Below, in pieces: positions 1 through 8,644 of a DNA stretch of 64,000 nt. The stretch's first letter is position 1, and each line of letters begins with the position of its first letter. This DNA is from Methylorubrum extorquens (GTDB lineage Bacteria > Pseudomonadota > Alphaproteobacteria > Rhizobiales > Beijerinckiaceae). The translations under genes and the position numbers were made by a program. The notes under the pieces were generated by a model. That model searched no databases and had not been told where the DNA came from. It worked only from the letters and a program-made list of their open reading frames with translations. The stretch lies in assembly GCF_024169925.1 (NCBI RefSeq), contig NZ_JALJXF010000001.1, positions 1,246,001-1,310,000 of the forward strand. The letters are read 5' to 3'.

Positions 1-305
1 CGGACACAACCGTGTCGCGCGATTGCCAGAGCGTCCCAGTTCTGATTAATTCCAGATAAGAAATGCATTCGAGGCCGTCCTGCGGCCTCCGCATCGTCGC
101 GGCGCAGCGAAACGGCTGTGGCCAGCGGCAGGCACACCTAAGAGCCGGACGGCATCGCCCGTGAAACCGGTCGCCAACGGCACCGCCCACCCGCCTGTCG
201 GGCTTCGGGCCGGTCCCGGTACGGCATCCCTGGGGAACGGTAGATCGATCCGGCCGCCGGGCGGGCATTCCCTCCGCTCGCGCGCCCTCCCTTCTGAAAC
301 GGCAG
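1..305. other. Upstream region without a supported gene
   Basis: No convincing gene is seen here. Open frames on either strand have arginine/proline-rich composition typical of out-of-frame high-GC DNA. A short hairpin (GAGGCC...GGCCTC, about 72-90) is visible. The promoter of the downstream oxidoreductase operon probably lies here, but no clear -35/-10 pair could be picked by eye. Confidence 0.4.
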
Positions 306-791
306 ATGGCAACGATGATAAAACTCACGGTCAACGGAGCCGAACGCAGCTTCGACGGCGATCCCGAGATGCCGTTGCTCTGGTACCTGCGCGACGAACT
401 CGGCCTCACCGGCACCAAGTTCGGCTGCGGCATCGCCCAGTGCGGCGCCTGCACGGTCCATCTCGGCGGCACCGCCGCGCGGTCCTGCATCACGCCGATC
501 TCCGCGGCGGAAGGTCAGGCGATCACGACGATCGAGGGGCTCTCGCCCGACGGCAACCACCCGGTCCAGGTGGCGTGGCGTGACCTCAACGTCGCCCAGT
601 GCGGCTACTGCCAGACCGGCCAGATCATGCAGGCGGCGTCCCTCCTCAAGGACTCGCCGAAGCCGACCGACCAGCAGATCGACGAGAACATGAGCGGCAA
701 CATCTGCCGCTGCGGCACCTATCCGCGCATCCGCGCCGCGATCCATCAGGCTGCCGGTCAGGCGCCCGCTTCCAAGGGAGACAGCCTGTGA
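306..791 (+). CDS. (2Fe-2S)-binding subunit of xanthine-oxidase-family hydroxylase (isoquinoline 1-oxidoreductase alpha type)
   Basis: Small electron-transfer subunit (161 aa) of a molybdenum hydroxylase, passing electrons from the Mo subunit encoded next to an external acceptor. Two [2Fe-2S] motifs are visible. The plant-ferredoxin type has C41, C46, C49 and C61; the second helical domain has C99, C102, C134 and C136 (the NICRCG motif). This is the usual length and domain order for IorA/CoxS-like proteins. The stop overlaps a GTG start of the large subunit, so the two are co-translated. The true substrate cannot be read from sequence; isoquinoline is only the family name, and aldehydes or N-heterocycles are possible. 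No FAD subunit is present, as expected for the two-subunit IorAB type. Confidence 0.93.
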   Translation: MATMIKLTVNGAERSFDGDPEMPLLWYLRDELGLTGTKFGCGIAQCGACTVHLGGTAARSCITPISAAEGQAITTIEGLSPDGNHPVQVAWRDLNVAQCGYCQTGQIMQAASLLKDSPKPTDQQIDENMSGNICRCGTYPRIRAAIHQAAGQAPASKGDSL

Positions 792-3139
792 TCCACGAAG
801 CAAAACTGATGGCCGAACTCGCCGCCTCCCAGAACGCCGCCGGTCCGGTCCGGATCGACAATGTCAGCCGCCGCGGCATCCTCGGCGGCATGGGCGCCCT
901 CGTGCTCGCCCTCTCGCTCGCCGATCGGGCCAAGGCCGACGAGGGCCAGACCGAGGAGCAGAAGGCGAAGAAGTTCGGCGCCGACGGCATGCCCAACGGC
1001 TGGCGCGACGATCCGAAGGTCTTCGTCGCGATCGCCAAGGACGGCACCGTCACCGTCACCAACCACCGCTCCGAGATGGGCCAGGGCGTTCGCACCTCGA
1101 TCGCCTTCACCGTCGCCGACGAGCTGGAGGCCGACTGGTCGAAGGTGAAGGTGGTCCAGGCCTGGGGTGAGGAGACCCACTTCGGCAACCAGGACACCGA
1201 CGGCTCGCGCTCGCTCCGCCACTTCTTCCAGCATTTCCGCCATGCGGGTGCAGCCGCCCGGCTGATGCTGATCCAGGCCGCCGCCAAGCAATGGGGCGTG
1301 CCCGCGGGTGAGGTGAAGGCCGCGAACCACGTCCTGACCCACGCCAAGTCGGGCCGTACGCTCGGCTATGGCGACGTCGCCGAGGCGGCAGCCAGCCTGC
1401 CGGTGCCGGCCCGCGAGAGCGTTCAGCTCAAGAAGCCCGAGGCCTTCCGCTACATCGGCAAGGGCAAGATCGGCCTGATCGACAACCGCGACATCACCAC
1501 CGGCAAGGCGATCTACGCCCTCGACGTGAAACTCGACGGCATGCTCTACGCCGTCGTCGCGCGACCCGCCGTCTATGGCGGCAAGGTCGTCTCATTCGAC
1601 GACACCGAGGCCAAGAAGGTCCCAGGCGTCGTGAAAATCATCAAGATCGAGGGCGGTGAGATCCCGTCCGAGTTCATGCCGCTCGGCGGCATCGCGGTGA
1701 TCGCCAAGAACACCTGGGCGGCGATGAAGGGCCGCGAGGCCCTCAAGATCACCTGGGATGACGGCCCGAACGCGTCCTACGACACCACCGCCTTCCGCAA
1801 GGAACTGGAGAAGGCCGCCCGTGCTCCGGGCAAGGTCGTGCGGGTTGCAGGTGACGTCGATGGCGCGATGAAGACCGCCAAGGCGAAGTTCGAGGCGGAG
1901 TACTTCGTGCCCCACCTCGCCCAGGCGCCAATGGAGCCGCCGGCCGCGGTCGCCCGCATCAAGGATGGCGCCTGCGAGATCTGGGCCTGCACGCAAGGGC
2001 CGCAGGCCGCCCATGACCGGGTGGTGAAGCGCCTCAACCTACCCGCCGACAAGGTGCGGGTGAACGTGACGCTGCTCGGCGGCGGGTTCGGCCGGAAGTC
2101 GAAGCCCGACTACGTGGTCGAGGCGGCGCTTTGCTCGCAGGCCATGGACGGCCAGCCGGTCAAGTTGGTCTGGACCCGCGAGGACGACATCCAGCACAGC
2201 TACTACCACACCATCTCGGTCGAGCGGATCGAGGCGGGCGTGGACGAGAAGGGCATGCCGGTGGCGTGGCTCCACCGCTCGGTGGCGCCGACGATCGGCT
2301 CGATCTTCGCGCCCGATCCCAAGCACGAGCTGCCGTTCGAGCTTGGCATGGGCCTCGTCAACAACCCGCTCGCCCTGAAGAACCTGCGGTTCGAGAACCC
2401 GGAAGCCTCCGCCCATACCCGGATCGGCTGGTTCCGCTCGGTCTCGAACATCCCGCACGCCTTCGCGATCCAGTCCTTCGTGGCCGAACTCGCACACGCG
2501 GCGGGCCGCGACCCGAAGGATTACCTTCTCGACCTCATCGGCCCCGCCCGGAAGATCGACCCGACCGAGATCGGCGATGTCTGGAACTACGGCGAGGATC
2601 CCAAGCGCTACCCCGTCGATACCGGCCGCCTGCGCCGCGTCATCGAGATGGTGGCCGACGGCACCAAGTGGGGCCGCAAGCTGGAGAAGGGCCGGGGCCT
2701 CGGCATCGCCGGCCACTACAGCTTCGTGACCTACACCGCGGTCGCGGCCGAGGTGGAGGTCGATGACAAGGGTCAGGTGAAGGTCCACGCCATCGACATC
2801 GCCGTCGATTGCGGGCCGCAGGTGAACCCGGAGCGCGTTCGCTCACAGATGGAAGGCGCGGTGGTCATGGGAATGGGCCTCGCGCTCACCTCGAAGATCA
2901 CCTTCAAGAACGGCCGGGCCGAGCAATCCAACTACGACGGCTACGAGGTTCTGCGCATCGACGCCGCCCCGAAGGTGGTGCGCGTGCATCTCGTGCCCTC
3001 CAACGACTACGACAGCCCGCTCGGCGGCGTCGGCGAGCCGGGTGTTCCCCCGGTCGCGCCGGCCATCGCCAACGCGGTCTTCGCCGCCACCGGACGCCGG
3101 GTGCGGGAGCTGCCGCTGCGCGACCAGCTCAGCTCCTGA
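788..3139 (+). CDS. Molybdopterin-binding large subunit, isoquinoline 1-oxidoreductase beta type
   Basis: Catalytic subunit of about 783 aa binding the Mo cofactor and working with the preceding 2Fe-2S subunit. A twin-arginine signal (SRRGILGG near residues 27-34, then a hydrophobic stretch) suggests folded export through Tat. Family marks are the [10 protein letters not shown] segment in the middle and [10 protein letters not shown] near the C-terminus, whose Glu is the conserved catalytic base of xanthine-oxidase-type enzymes. The frame is open further upstream, but GTG at 788 (GTGA overlap with the previous stop) or ATG at 809 are the sensible starts; upstream residues are shadow of the small subunit. 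The small subunit has no signal of its own and is probably exported as a complex. Substrate unknown. Confidence 0.9.
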   Translation: MIHEAKLMAELAASQNAAGPVRIDNVSRRGILGGMGALVLALSLADRAKADEGQTEEQKAKKFGADGMPNGWRDDPKVFVAIAKDGTVTVTNHRSEMGQGVRTSIAFTVADELEADWSKVKVVQAWGEETHFGNQDTDGSRSLRHFFQHFRHAGAAARLMLIQAAAKQWGVPAGEVKAANHVLTHAKSGRTLGYGDVAEAAASLPVPARESVQLKKPEAFRYIGKGKIGLIDNRDITTGKAIYALDVKLDGMLYAVVARPAVYGGKVVSFDDTEAKKVPGVVKIIKIEGGEIPSEFMPLGGIAVIAKNTWAAMKGREALKITWDDGPNASYDTTAFRKELEKAARAPGKVVRVAGDVDGAMKTAKAKFEAEYFVPHLAQAPMEPPAAVARIKDGACEIWACTQGPQAAHDRVVKRLNLPADKVRVNVTLLGGGFGRKSKPDYVVEAALCSQAMDGQPVKLVWTREDDIQHSYYHTISVERIEAGVDEKGMPVAWLHRSVAPTIGSIFAPDPKHELPFELGMGLVNNPLALKNLRFENPEASAHTRIGWFRSVSNIPHAFAIQSFVAELAHAAGRDPKDYLLDLIGPARKIDPTEIGDVWNYGEDPKRYPVDTGRLRRVIEMVADGTKWGRKLEKGRGLGIAGHYSFVTYTAVAAEVEVDDKGQVKVHAIDIAVDCGPQVNPERVRSQMEGAVVMGMGLALTSKITFKNGRAEQSNYDGYEVLRIDAAPKVVRVHLVPSNDYDSPLGGVGEPGVPPVAPAIANAVFAATGRRVRELPLRDQLSS

Positions 3140-3146
3140 GGTCGCC

Positions 3147-3185
3147 GGCCGACGCCCTTCCCCCTCACCGGGGAGGGCGTCGGCC
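3147..3185 (+). terminator. Strong hairpin after the molybdoenzyme operon
   Basis: Arms GGCCGACGCCCTTCCCC and GGGGAGGGCGTCGGCC pair almost perfectly (one bulged T) around a short loop, a few bases after the stop codon. No long T-run follows, so it may act as a Rho-assisted or processing hairpin. Confidence 0.6.
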
Positions 3186-3279
3186 GACATTCGAGGCGTC
3201 CGAGTGTTGGCGTAACCGGCAACCCTGGGACGCCTCGCGACTTTCACAGGCATCTGTGTTGCACGAGGACCCACGCTTC

Positions 3280-3666
3280 ATGACATCCACCGCCCGCCTC
3301 ACCCTCGGCCTGTCACTGGCCGGAATCCTGTTGGCCGGCCCGGTGCTCGCCTCGCCCTGCTCGGACAAGATCGCGGGGCTCAACGGCCGGGCGAAGTCCG
3401 AGGCGTCGGATTCGATCTCGGCCTCGTCGAGCGGCAAGTCCGTCGCTGCCCAGCGCGAGGGCGAGGGACAGACCGGCACCGGCGGTCAGACCGATAAGGG
3501 CACCGCATCTCCGGAGAAATCCGCCGAGGCGGGCAAGGGCGCCGAGCAGGCCCAACAGGCTCGCGTGGCCATGGAAGAAGCCCTGACAGCCGACAAGAAG
3601 GGCGATACCGCGGGCTGCGAGGCGGCCGTCGCCCGCGCGGAAAAGCTCCTCGACGCCAAGCCCTGA
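3280..3666 (+). CDS. Small exported protein of unknown function
   Basis: 128 aa beginning with a clear Sec signal (MTSTARLTLGLSLAGILLAG, cleavage around ASP near residue 26). The mature part is low in complexity, rich in Ala, Ser, Glu, Lys and Gly, with a probable helical C-terminal third (QQARVAMEEALTADKK). Two Cys remain in the mature chain (PCSDK and AGCEA), which could form a disulfide. No known family is recognised. The longer open frame upstream is rejected because it runs back through the molybdoenzyme gene; the ATG at 3280 directly precedes the signal peptide. It is likely a single-gene unit, bounded upstream by a hairpin. Confidence 0.72.
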   Translation: MTSTARLTLGLSLAGILLAGPVLASPCSDKIAGLNGRAKSEASDSISASSSGKSVAAQREGEGQTGTGGQTDKGTASPEKSAEAGKGAEQAQQARVAMEEALTADKKGDTAGCEAAVARAEKLLDAKP

Positions 3667-3866
3667 GCCTGAAACGGAACGCGTCGCGCTCGTGAAACTC
3701 AACGATGGTTGCGGAGGGAGGGCGCGGACCGATCGTGCCTTTCCCCTCTCGTATCTCCTTCCCTCTTTCTCTGCGCACCCACCCTTCTCACATTGCCGAC
3801 ACCGTCTTCTGCGATCGCGCATCGTTCGCGCGTGAGCCCCGATTTCGGGAACCCTGAGACGACCGT

Positions 3867-5012
3867 ATGACCGAGATTTCACCGGAGGTTCTGGACCTCC
3901 GGTTGCGCCAGCAGGCGATCCTCTCCGATTTCGGCGTCGAGGCCCTGCGCGCCACCGAACTGCTGCCGTTGCTGCAGCGGGCAACCGAACTGTGCGCCGA
4001 GGGCATCGGGGCGCAGTTCTGCAAGGCGCTCGAATATCAGCCGACGCAGGACATGCTCCTCGTCTGTGCCGGCGTCGGCTGGGAGCCTGACTGCATCGGA
4101 CGGGCGGTCGTCGGTGCCGACCTCGCCTCCCCCGCGGGCTATGCCCTGAAGACCGGCCGCCCCGTTATCTCCAACCATCTGGAGAACGAGACCCGCTTCC
4201 GTACGCCGGAACTGATGGCGAGACACGGCATCCGCCGGGCGGTGAACGTGCTCATCACCAACCGCGAGGGTCATTACGGCGTCCTTGAGGTGGACGACAC
4301 CCGCGAGGGGATGTTCGGCCCCGCCGACATCGCCTTCATGCAGGGCTTTGCCAATCTGCTCGGCAGCGCGATCGAGCGTCAGCGCTCGGAGGCACAGCTC
4401 AAGGTCGCGCTCGAACGGCAGGACCTGTTGAGCCGCGAGATGAGCCACCGGGTCAAGAACAGCCTTGCCGTCGTGGCGGGGCTTCTCGCGCTCCAGGCCC
4501 GCGGCACCGACAACGACGATGTGAAAAGCGCCCTTGCCGACGCGCGCGCCCGCGTCGAGGCGGTGGCTCAGGTCCATGACCAGCTCTGGCGCCAGCCGGA
4601 CCTGACGCGCATCGACGTCGCCGGCTTCCTCGAAGCCTTATGCGAAAAGCTCACGGAGACGGCGGGCGCCCATGCCTTGATCTGTCGCGCAGAGACCGTG
4701 ACCATGCCGGCCGATCTTGCGATTCCGCTTGGCTTGTTCGTCAACGAACTCGTGACCAACGCGATCAAGTACGCCTATCCCGACGGGCACGGCGAAATCC
4801 GCGTCGAGGCGGTGATGCGCGCGGATGGCGGGCTCACCGTCTCGGTCTGTGACGACGGCATCGGGCTGCCACCGGGCTTCGACCCGCTTAAAACCCGCGC
4901 GAGCCTCGGGATGCGTGTCGTCAGCAATCTGTCCCGACAGCTCGACGGCACCCTGACGCTGAAACCAGGCAAGGGCGCTCAGTTCGAACTGTGGATGGCC
5001 CCGCGCGGGTAA
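3867..5012 (+). CDS. Soluble GAF-domain sensor histidine kinase (HisKA_2/HWE-like)
   Basis: Cytoplasmic sensor kinase, 381 aa, no membrane segment. A GAF domain occupies about residues 20-170, ending in the common LLGSAIERQRSEAQ linker. The phospho-acceptor region EMSHRVKNSL places the His at residue 194 and is of the HisKA_2 type common in alphaproteobacterial light, redox and general-stress sensors. The ATPase follows, with an N-box reading FVNELVTNAIKYAYP and a DDGIGLPPG G-box. No response regulator gene is adjacent, so it is an orphan; kinases of this type often act on PhyR-like or single-domain receivers, which is inference. The ligand of the GAF domain is unknown. Confidence 0.92.
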   Translation: MTEISPEVLDLRLRQQAILSDFGVEALRATELLPLLQRATELCAEGIGAQFCKALEYQPTQDMLLVCAGVGWEPDCIGRAVVGADLASPAGYALKTGRPVISNHLENETRFRTPELMARHGIRRAVNVLITNREGHYGVLEVDDTREGMFGPADIAFMQGFANLLGSAIERQRSEAQLKVALERQDLLSREMSHRVKNSLAVVAGLLALQARGTDNDDVKSALADARARVEAVAQVHDQLWRQPDLTRIDVAGFLEALCEKLTETAGAHALICRAETVTMPADLAIPLGLFVNELVTNAIKYAYPDGHGEIRVEAVMRADGGLTVSVCDDGIGLPPGFDPLKTRASLGMRVVSNLSRQLDGTLTLKPGKGAQFELWMAPRG

Positions 5013-5056
5013 GCCGGATTCGGAGGCATGGCCGCCCCCGACTCCTTCTTCGAGGA

Positions 5057-5320
5057 TCAGTTGCCCCCGCCGCTTCCGCCGCCGCCGCTGCCCTGCGGCA
5101 CCGCGCGCGAGGGCTGGTTGGCATTGCCGCCGGCGGCCGAATCGGTCTGCACCGTGTCTGCCCCGGTGCTTCCGCGCGGGGTGGTGACGTTCGAGTCGGC
5201 ACCTGTATTGTTCTGGCCGCCGGTGACCGGTGCGCCGGACTGGGGTGCCGTCGGCGCCGTGGTCTGGGCGAAGGCCGGTCCGGCAAAGGCCAGCGTCGCG
5301 GCCAGGATCAGGGTTCGCAT
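5057..5320 (-). CDS. Small exported Gly/Thr-rich protein
   Basis: 87 aa. The start at 5320 is chosen because a GAGGAC ribosome-binding site lies just upstream and MRTLILAATLAFAGPAFAQ is a textbook Sec signal with an A-F-A cleavage site. The mature part (about 68 aa) is disordered: Thr/Pro/Gly/Asn-rich and ending in a Gly/Ser tail. No family is recognised. Longer in-frame extensions upstream run antisense to the next gene and are not supported. It is divergent from the quinoprotein gene at 5511, sharing a 190-bp intergenic region that must hold both promoters. Confidence 0.65.
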   Translation of the reverse strand: MRTLILAATLAFAGPAFAQTTAPTAPQSGAPVTGGQNNTGADSNVTTPRGSTGADTVQTDSAAGGNANQPSRAVPQGSGGGGSGGGN

Positions 5321-5510
5321 CAAGTCCTCACGTATCGAGTGATGTGATCGCCGCTTGGGTGCCCGTCGAACAGGCCGGCGCTGGGTCTGTGATGGAGGAA
5401 CCACACAAACGGAGGATGGGTCCGAGAAGATCGTGCGGCCAAAGCGCCTTCGCCGTTCGACAGGATCGCCGCCCCACCGTAACCAGGACGCGAAGCACGG
5501 GAGAAGCAAA

Positions 5511-7349
5511 GTGAAACGCCGCACGAATACGCTTGCCGAGTGCCGGCGGATGCATCCAAAGCGTGGACGCGCCGGCCTTGCCGCCGTGCTGTTCCTTGCG
5601 GCGCACCTTCTGCCGACGGGGCAGGCTTCCGCGCAGGAGACCGGTCGCTCCTCCGGCGATTGGCCGGCCTTCGGGCGCGATGCCGGCAACACGCATCATT
5701 CGCCGGTGGCGCAGATCGATCGCGGCAATGTCGGCCGCCTGCGCCCGGCCTGGATCTTCCAGACCGGCGTCACCGGCTATTTTCAAGCCGAGCCGGTGGT
5801 GATCGAGGGCGTGATGTACGTCTCGACCACGGGCAACCACGTCGCGGCGCTGGACGCGAAATCCGGCAAGACGCTGTGGACCTACACCCACAAGGCGCGC
5901 ACGGAAAAGATTTTCGGGCCGCCCTCGAACCGGGGCGTGGCGGTGTCCGGCGGACTTGTCTTCGAGGCGACCATGGACGGGCGCGTGATCGCGCTCGATG
6001 CGAAGACCGGCCGGTTGGTCTGGGATCACGAGGCGGTGCGACCGGAGGAGGGCGAAACCGAGACCGCCTCGGCGCTCGCGGCGAGCCTTGGCGACAAGCC
6101 GGTCCAGGGTTCGAGCCGCCTCGGCTTCAAGATGCCGCCGCTGGTCGCCGACGGCCTCGTCATCGTCGGGGTGACGGGAGCGGGCTACGGCCTCCACGTC
6201 GAGGATGAGAAGGGCGGGCTCGACGGCGGCGCGGTGGTCGGGATCGAGGGCGGCTACGGCCGGCGCGGTTGGCTCGCCGCCTACGACGCGAAGACCGGCG
6301 AGGAGCGCTGGCGCTGGTACGTCACCAAGGCCGACGGCTGGGAGGGCGGCTTCGTCGAGAAGACGCCGGACGGCCTCCCGCTCCATCGCGACATCGCTGC
6401 GGAGAAGGCCGCAGCCCCCGAGCACCGGGAAGCGTGGAAGGTCGGCGGCGGCTCGCTCTGGATGACGCCGGCCTACGACGCCGATCTCGGCCTGATCTAT
6501 CTCGGCACCGGCAACCCCGCGCCGCAGAATTTCGGTCTGACGCGCCCCGGCGACAACCTCTACACGATGAGCCTCGTGGCGCTCGACGTGAAGACTGGCA
6601 GCTTGCGCTGGCACTTCCAGCAGGTGCCGCACGAGCAGTGGGGCTACGACGTGGCGAGCCCGCCCTTCCTGCTCGACTACCCCGGCGAAACAGGCCTGGT
6701 GAAGGCGGTGGCGCAGGCGAGCAAGCTCGGCTGGATCTACGTCCATGACCGCGCCGACGGGCGGCTCGTCGCCAAATCCGCTCCGCTCATCACCCACAAG
6801 AACCTGTTCGTGCCTCCGAGCCCCGAGGGCACGGTGGTCAGTCCCGGCCCCCTCGGGGCGGTCTCCTGGCATCCGGTGGCTTATGATGCGGGCAGCGGGC
6901 TCGCCTTCGCGCAGGTGCGGCACGGGGCGGCGACCTACACGGTGAAGACCGCGCCGGCCGCGGGCGGACGCGGCGAGATCCGCTACACCGAGACGGGCGA
7001 GGCCAAGGGCGAGCCGGCCTTCTCGACCCTGACCGCGGTCGATCTCTCGAAGAGCGGGGCGGTGGCGTGGTCGCACAAGGCTGGAAGCCGGCTCTCCGGC
7101 GGAACCCTCGCCACCGCGGGCGGCCTCGTCTTCTCAGGGGAGGAGGACGGGCATCTCGACGCGCACGACGCGAAGACCGGCGAGATTCTGTGGCGCTTCC
7201 AGTGCGGGGCGGGCATCGGCGGACCGCCGGTCACCTACGCGATCGAGGGCCGCCAATACGTGGCGGTCGCCGCGGGCGGCGCCTCCTTCACCAAGGGGTC
7301 CGGCTTCGGCACGGGCGACGCGCTCGTGGTGTTCGCGCTGCCCGAGTAG
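5511..7349 (+). CDS. PQQ-dependent dehydrogenase-like periplasmic quinoprotein, catalytic Asp replaced
   Basis: 612-aa beta-propeller protein of the quinoprotein alcohol dehydrogenase family, with a signal peptide ending ...GQASAQ. GTG 5511 is chosen for the GGAGAA site 7 nt upstream; ATG 5550 is an alternative. Tryptophan-docking repeats (AKTGEERWRW, VKTGSLRWHF, AKTGEILWRF) and the metal-ligand segment GTGNPAPQN are present. The position normally holding the catalytic Asp in motifs like HDxWDxD reads HEQWGYD, giving Gly at residue 378, with Asp only two positions later (380). The vicinal Cys-Cys pair of methanol/ethanol dehydrogenases is not seen. It may still bind PQQ, may be a divergent enzyme, or may be non-catalytic. 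No cytochrome gene is adjacent. Confidence 0.85.
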   Translation: MKRRTNTLAECRRMHPKRGRAGLAAVLFLAAHLLPTGQASAQETGRSSGDWPAFGRDAGNTHHSPVAQIDRGNVGRLRPAWIFQTGVTGYFQAEPVVIEGVMYVSTTGNHVAALDAKSGKTLWTYTHKARTEKIFGPPSNRGVAVSGGLVFEATMDGRVIALDAKTGRLVWDHEAVRPEEGETETASALAASLGDKPVQGSSRLGFKMPPLVADGLVIVGVTGAGYGLHVEDEKGGLDGGAVVGIEGGYGRRGWLAAYDAKTGEERWRWYVTKADGWEGGFVEKTPDGLPLHRDIAAEKAAAPEHREAWKVGGGSLWMTPAYDADLGLIYLGTGNPAPQNFGLTRPGDNLYTMSLVALDVKTGSLRWHFQQVPHEQWGYDVASPPFLLDYPGETGLVKAVAQASKLGWIYVHDRADGRLVAKSAPLITHKNLFVPPSPEGTVVSPGPLGAVSWHPVAYDAGSGLAFAQVRHGAATYTVKTAPAAGGRGEIRYTETGEAKGEPAFSTLTAVDLSKSGAVAWSHKAGSRLSGGTLATAGGLVFSGEEDGHLDAHDAKTGEILWRFQCGAGIGGPPVTYAIEGRQYVAVAAGGASFTKGSGFGTGDALVVFALPE

Positions 7350-7361
7350 CGGGCCCCCGCC

Positions 7362-7883
7362 TCACCCCGCCACGTCGGACTTTTCATCCCCGTCCTCCGG
7401 CTCGTGCCCGTCCGCCTCGTCCTCCGGCGTCTCGTCGGAGGCGGGGCGGGGTGTTCCGGCCGCGTAGAAATCGCCCCGGCGCACCGCTTCGCCGCTATTG
7501 GCCATCACGCTGAGATAGGTGTTGAGCGTGTTGGGCGCGACATCGGGCAGGCGCCGCGCGATCTCGGCATGCGACAGGCCCTGCGGCCCGGCCTCCTCCA
7601 GGAGAGCTTTCAGCCGCCCCTTGGCCGAGTTGGCCCGCGGGCCGCGGCTGCCCCGGCCGCCGCCGCGCACCGAACGCGCCTCACCCGGAAACGCCGGTGC
7701 GACCGCGCCGCGCCCGCTCGCCACCGCCTCCAAGGGGCCACCCTCCACGATGGAAGCGAGCGACTTCTCCGCGATCCGGAGCTTGGTCAGCTCCGCGGAG
7801 ACGCGGTCGTACTCAGTTTGGAGATCGGTCATCCGCTGCCGGACATCGGCCAGGGCCTTGGCCAGCGTATCGCCTTCGGACAT
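7362..7883 (-). CDS. Coiled-coil protein with winged-helix-like C-terminal domain
   Basis: 173 aa from ATG 7883 (a TTG 15 nt upstream is possible). The first 60 residues form a heptad-rich helix (LAKALADVRQRMTDLQTEYD...), likely a dimerising coiled coil. A basic Gly/Arg linker (RGGGRGSRGPR) follows. Then comes a compact segment GRLKALLEEAGPQGLSHAEIARRL...NTLNTYLSVMANSGEAVRRGDFY, which reads like a winged helix-turn-helix. The tail is acidic. A DNA-binding role is plausible but inferred; no named family is recognised. It converges with the quinoprotein gene, with only 12 bp between the stops. Confidence 0.7.
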   Translation of the reverse strand: MSEGDTLAKALADVRQRMTDLQTEYDRVSAELTKLRIAEKSLASIVEGGPLEAVASGRGAVAPAFPGEARSVRGGGRGSRGPRANSAKGRLKALLEEAGPQGLSHAEIARRLPDVAPNTLNTYLSVMANSGEAVRRGDFYAAGTPRPASDETPEDEADGHEPEDGDEKSDVAG

Positions 7884-7986
7884 GACGGGAGCTCTCAACC
7901 CATGCGGGACGTAATGGGGCCTACAGCCACAAGTCGTCCTCTCTCGTCAACAGATGGGGTTCGTAAATCGGTACCTTAGCGGGCCT

Positions 7987-8430
7987 TCAGCCGCCGGAAG
8001 GGCGGGTCGGCGGCGGCAGGAGCTTACCCGATTGGTAATCCATCGGATGCGGCCTCGGCGGCGGCGCGTCCGGATTCTTCTGCCAGCCCTTCCGGCCCTC
8101 GGCGAGGCCGAACTCGACGAAATGCACGAGCGGATTGCAGCCACTCTCGCGCACGTCCGGGTTGGCCTTCAGGTAGCCTTCGCTGCTGAAACCGGCGCTC
8201 GGGTCACGCCCCTCGCGCCAACCGTAATGGATGTAATGGACCAACGGCCCCTGCGGAAACCCGCGCACATCCGGATACCAGTACAGGTAATAGATCGGAT
8301 CGAAACCCGGGAGCGGGACGCGGACGATCGAGGGCGGCGCTCGCCGCGTCGTCAGGGCCGACAGGCTCGGCTTCTTCAGAAACTTCTTCACCGCGCGCAC
8401 GGATCTCAACGACTCTCTTGGACAGGTCAT
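7987..8430 (-). CDS. Two-repeat protein of the FDPxYYLxxYPDV / NPLxHYxxxGxxEGR type
   Basis: 147 aa made of a basic N-terminal leader followed by two tandem copies of a motif of about 35 residues. Copy 1 reads FDPIYYLYWYPDV...GPLVHYIHYGWREGRDP; copy 2 reads FSSEGYLKANPDV...NPLVHFVEFGLAEGRKG. The same repeat is known as an N-terminal add-on in polysaccharide-related glycosyltransferases of alphaproteobacteria, but no catalytic domain is attached here. It may be a stand-alone adaptor or a relic. ATG 8430 is preceded by a purine-rich stretch. Function unknown. Confidence 0.7.
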   Translation of the reverse strand: MTCPRESLRSVRAVKKFLKKPSLSALTTRRAPPSIVRVPLPGFDPIYYLYWYPDVRGFPQGPLVHYIHYGWREGRDPSAGFSSEGYLKANPDVRESGCNPLVHFVEFGLAEGRKGWQKNPDAPPPRPHPMDYQSGKLLPPPTRPSGG

Positions 8431-8644
8431 CTCTCATCGGCGGATTGCGCCGGCCTGTCCAGTACCGGAGGGCGACATCGGGCACGCAGAGCAGCTCGAC
8501 GCGCCGGGCGCGCCTTCCACCGATGTCACGGCGCGTGTCCTGTTTCATGCGGATCGGTCAACAAGAACCAAGTAGACCACGCCGAACAAACCGGGCAAAA
8601 GTGGCAAATCGCGCAGAGAACGCGAGAAGTGTGGAGGCGTGGTG

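Noticed and set aside
8204-8548. 114-aa minus-strand frame overlapping the two-repeat protein
   Set aside because: Other frame of the same strand with no motif; the 7987-8430 frame carries the recognisable repeats.
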